The notes under the pieces: generated by a model | Databases searched by the model: none | What the model was told of the DNA's origin: nothing | The model's input: only the letters and a program-made list of their open reading frames with translations | Position numbers and translations under genes: made by a program | Shown: piece by piece, positions 6,551-6,922 of the stretch | How the letters are laid out: every line of letters starts with the position of its first letter | How positions within the stretch are numbered: position 1 is the first letter of the stretch | Source of the DNA: Acidobacteriota bacterium | Lineage (GTDB): Bacteria; Acidobacteriota; Aminicenantia; Aminicenantales; Saccharicenantaceae | Direction: 5' to 3' | DNA: 6,922 nt | NCBI GenBank assembly: GCA_003476685.1 | Contig: DMVN01000123.1 | Location: forward strand, 1 to 6,922

Positions 6551-6670
6551 AAAAAAATTAACAGCACGGCTCTTTCACCCGCAGGTTGGCGACCTTGCCA
6601 TCTAATCATAGCGGTGAAGTATTAAGCCTGGAGAAATTCGGCCGACAAAAATCCAGGATTTCCCCGTGCT
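6551..6670 (-). ncRNA. Candidate structured RNA with oligo-U tail
   Basis: Nested inverted repeats suggest a folded RNA. The closing stem is AGCACGG 6563-6569 with CCGTGCT 6664-6670. Inside are TTCACC(C)GC 6574-6582 with GCGGTGAA 6611-6618 (one bulge), a small TGGC/GCCA hairpin (6587-6590/6597-6600) within it, and CCTGGA 6627-6632 with TCCAGG 6652-6657. Together they make a three-way junction. Read on the - strand, the closing stem is followed after 5 nt by seven U (6557-6551), as at intrinsic terminators; on the + strand no U-run follows. I matched it by eye to no known class: not tRNA, tmRNA, 6S, SRP, RNase P or the common riboswitches. No clear promoter was found, and no folding calculation was made. 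Confidence 0.3.
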
Positions 6671-6704
6671 CTTAAATTTGGCTTCAATATTTAGGTGATT
6701 TGGG

Positions 6705-6733
6705 TTGAGCCGCTGCGACAATAGTTCTATAAT
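6705..6733 (+). promoter_or_regulatory. Sigma-70-type promoter of pyrG
   Basis: TTGAGC (6705-6710), a 17-nt spacer and a perfect TATAAT (6728-6733) form the best promoter in the window. Transcription would begin near 6740, leaving a leader of about 25 nt that carries only the ribosome binding site. The leader is too short for the attenuator used by Gram-positive pyrG, and the RNA candidate upstream would not be part of this transcript. Confidence 0.75.
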
Positions 6734-6765
6734 CTTACTCAAATCAGGACCGAAGGAAGAGACCG

Positions 6766-6922
6766 ATGAGCAAGTTTATTTTTGTAACCGGTGGGGTTAT
6801 TTCCGGGCTGGGCAAGGGCATTGCCGCCGCCTCTATCGGACTGCTTTTGGAGTCGCACGGTTACAAAATCACCCTGCAGAAATTCGACCCCTACCTGAAC
6901 GTCGACCCCGGCACCATGAGCC
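6766..6922 (+). CDS. pyrG: CTP synthase PyrG, N-terminal end (partial)
   Basis: PyrG makes CTP from UTP, ATP and glutamine in the cytoplasm, the last step of pyrimidine nucleotide synthesis. The first 52 residues of the synthetase domain are present and run off the window edge. They show [17 protein letters not shown] (2-18), containing the ATP-binding P-loop [10 protein letters not shown] (usually GGVVSSLGKG), then [34 protein letters not shown], all highly conserved. The ATG at 6766 is preceded by AAGGAAGAG at 6753-6761, a good Shine-Dalgarno region, and by its own promoter at 6705-6733. It is therefore a separate transcription unit from the parAB operon. CTP is also the ParB cofactor, but proximity alone does not show a functional link. 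Confidence 0.97.
   Translation, partial: MSKFIFVTGGVISGLGKGIAAASIGLLLESHGYKITLQKFDPYLNVDPGTMS

Larger units (their letters stand above)
6391..6704. other. Intergenic spacer without a convincing larger gene
   Basis: No ORF here has a good start and coding-like composition. From the left it holds the small gene's leader, then a very AT-rich tract (about 6430-6487). Within and beside the tract are TCCAG repeats: TTATTATCCAG 6464-6474, TTATTTTCCAG 6479-6489, and the inverted copy CTGGAAA 6503-6509, so that 6483-6509 is TTTCCAG-N13-CTGGAAA. An A-rich run (6546-6557) follows, then a region of nested inverted repeats (6563-6670) described separately. A promoter-like TATAAG at 6496-6501 lacks a matching -35 box. 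Confidence 0.6.

Noticed and set aside
6540..6605. 21-codon + strand frame starting MLKIKKLTARLF
   Set aside because: It has no good ribosome binding site, and it runs through the inverted-repeat region. It is too short to support without comparison.
6563..6670. tRNA-like 7-bp end pairing AGCACGG/CCGTGCT
   Set aside because: It has no T-loop GGTTCRA, no anticodon arm and the wrong length (108 nt); no CCA follows.
6602..6742. 46-codon - strand frame from TTG ([19 protein letters not shown]...)
   Set aside because: It has no Shine-Dalgarno and overlaps the strong pyrG promoter. A frame of this length is expected by chance.

Overview
The window is an ordinary bacterial chromosomal segment. It contains the 3' end of yidC, then khpB (jag), mnmE (trmE), mnmG (gidA), parA (soj), parB (spo0J) and a bactofilin, all on the + strand from base 1 to 6147. 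A spacer of about 620 bp follows, and then the 5' end of pyrG (CTP synthase) at 6766. Gene content and order match the conserved rpmH-rnpA-yidC-jag-mnmE-mnmG-(rsmG)-parA-parB block, which often lies near the replication origin. No mobile element, CRISPR array, rRNA or tRNA was seen.

The organism cannot be named with certainty. Moderately GC-rich coding, frequent AGG arginine codons, KhpB beside YidC, a bactofilin attached to parAB, and pyrG as an independent downstream unit suggest a deep-branching diderm. Acidobacteriota or Aminicenantes-like, or a deltaproteobacterial-type lineage, are possibilities. This is inference, with low confidence.

Layout. Bases 1-832 hold membrane insertase YidC overlapping the RNA-binding protein KhpB. 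Bases 891-4147 hold MnmE and MnmG, the two partners of the tRNA wobble-uridine modifying enzyme. Bases 4113-4130 hold a perfect palindrome containing a canonical parS site, embedded in the last codons of mnmG and just upstream of parA. Bases 4140-5740 hold the ParA ATPase and the ParB CTPase of chromosome segregation. Bases 5737-6147 hold a bactofilin translationally coupled to parB. Three junctions (mnmE/mnmG, parA/parB, parB/bactofilin) are 4-nt ATGA stop/start overlaps, so this is a tightly coupled operon. rsmG, usually between mnmG and parA, is missing here.

The spacer 6148-6765 is the least explained part. It holds a 50-bp AT-rich double palindrome (6207-6256). A likely unannotated 44-residue small gene lies on the - strand (6256-6390) with a good ribosome binding site. 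Next come an AT-rich tract with TCCAG repeats, a possible structured RNA with an oligo-U tail on the - strand (about 6551-6670), and a good sigma-70-type promoter for pyrG (6705-6733). The small gene, the twin palindrome and the RNA candidate are the best leads for something undescribed. All are predictions from sequence alone; no folding energy or database search was run.
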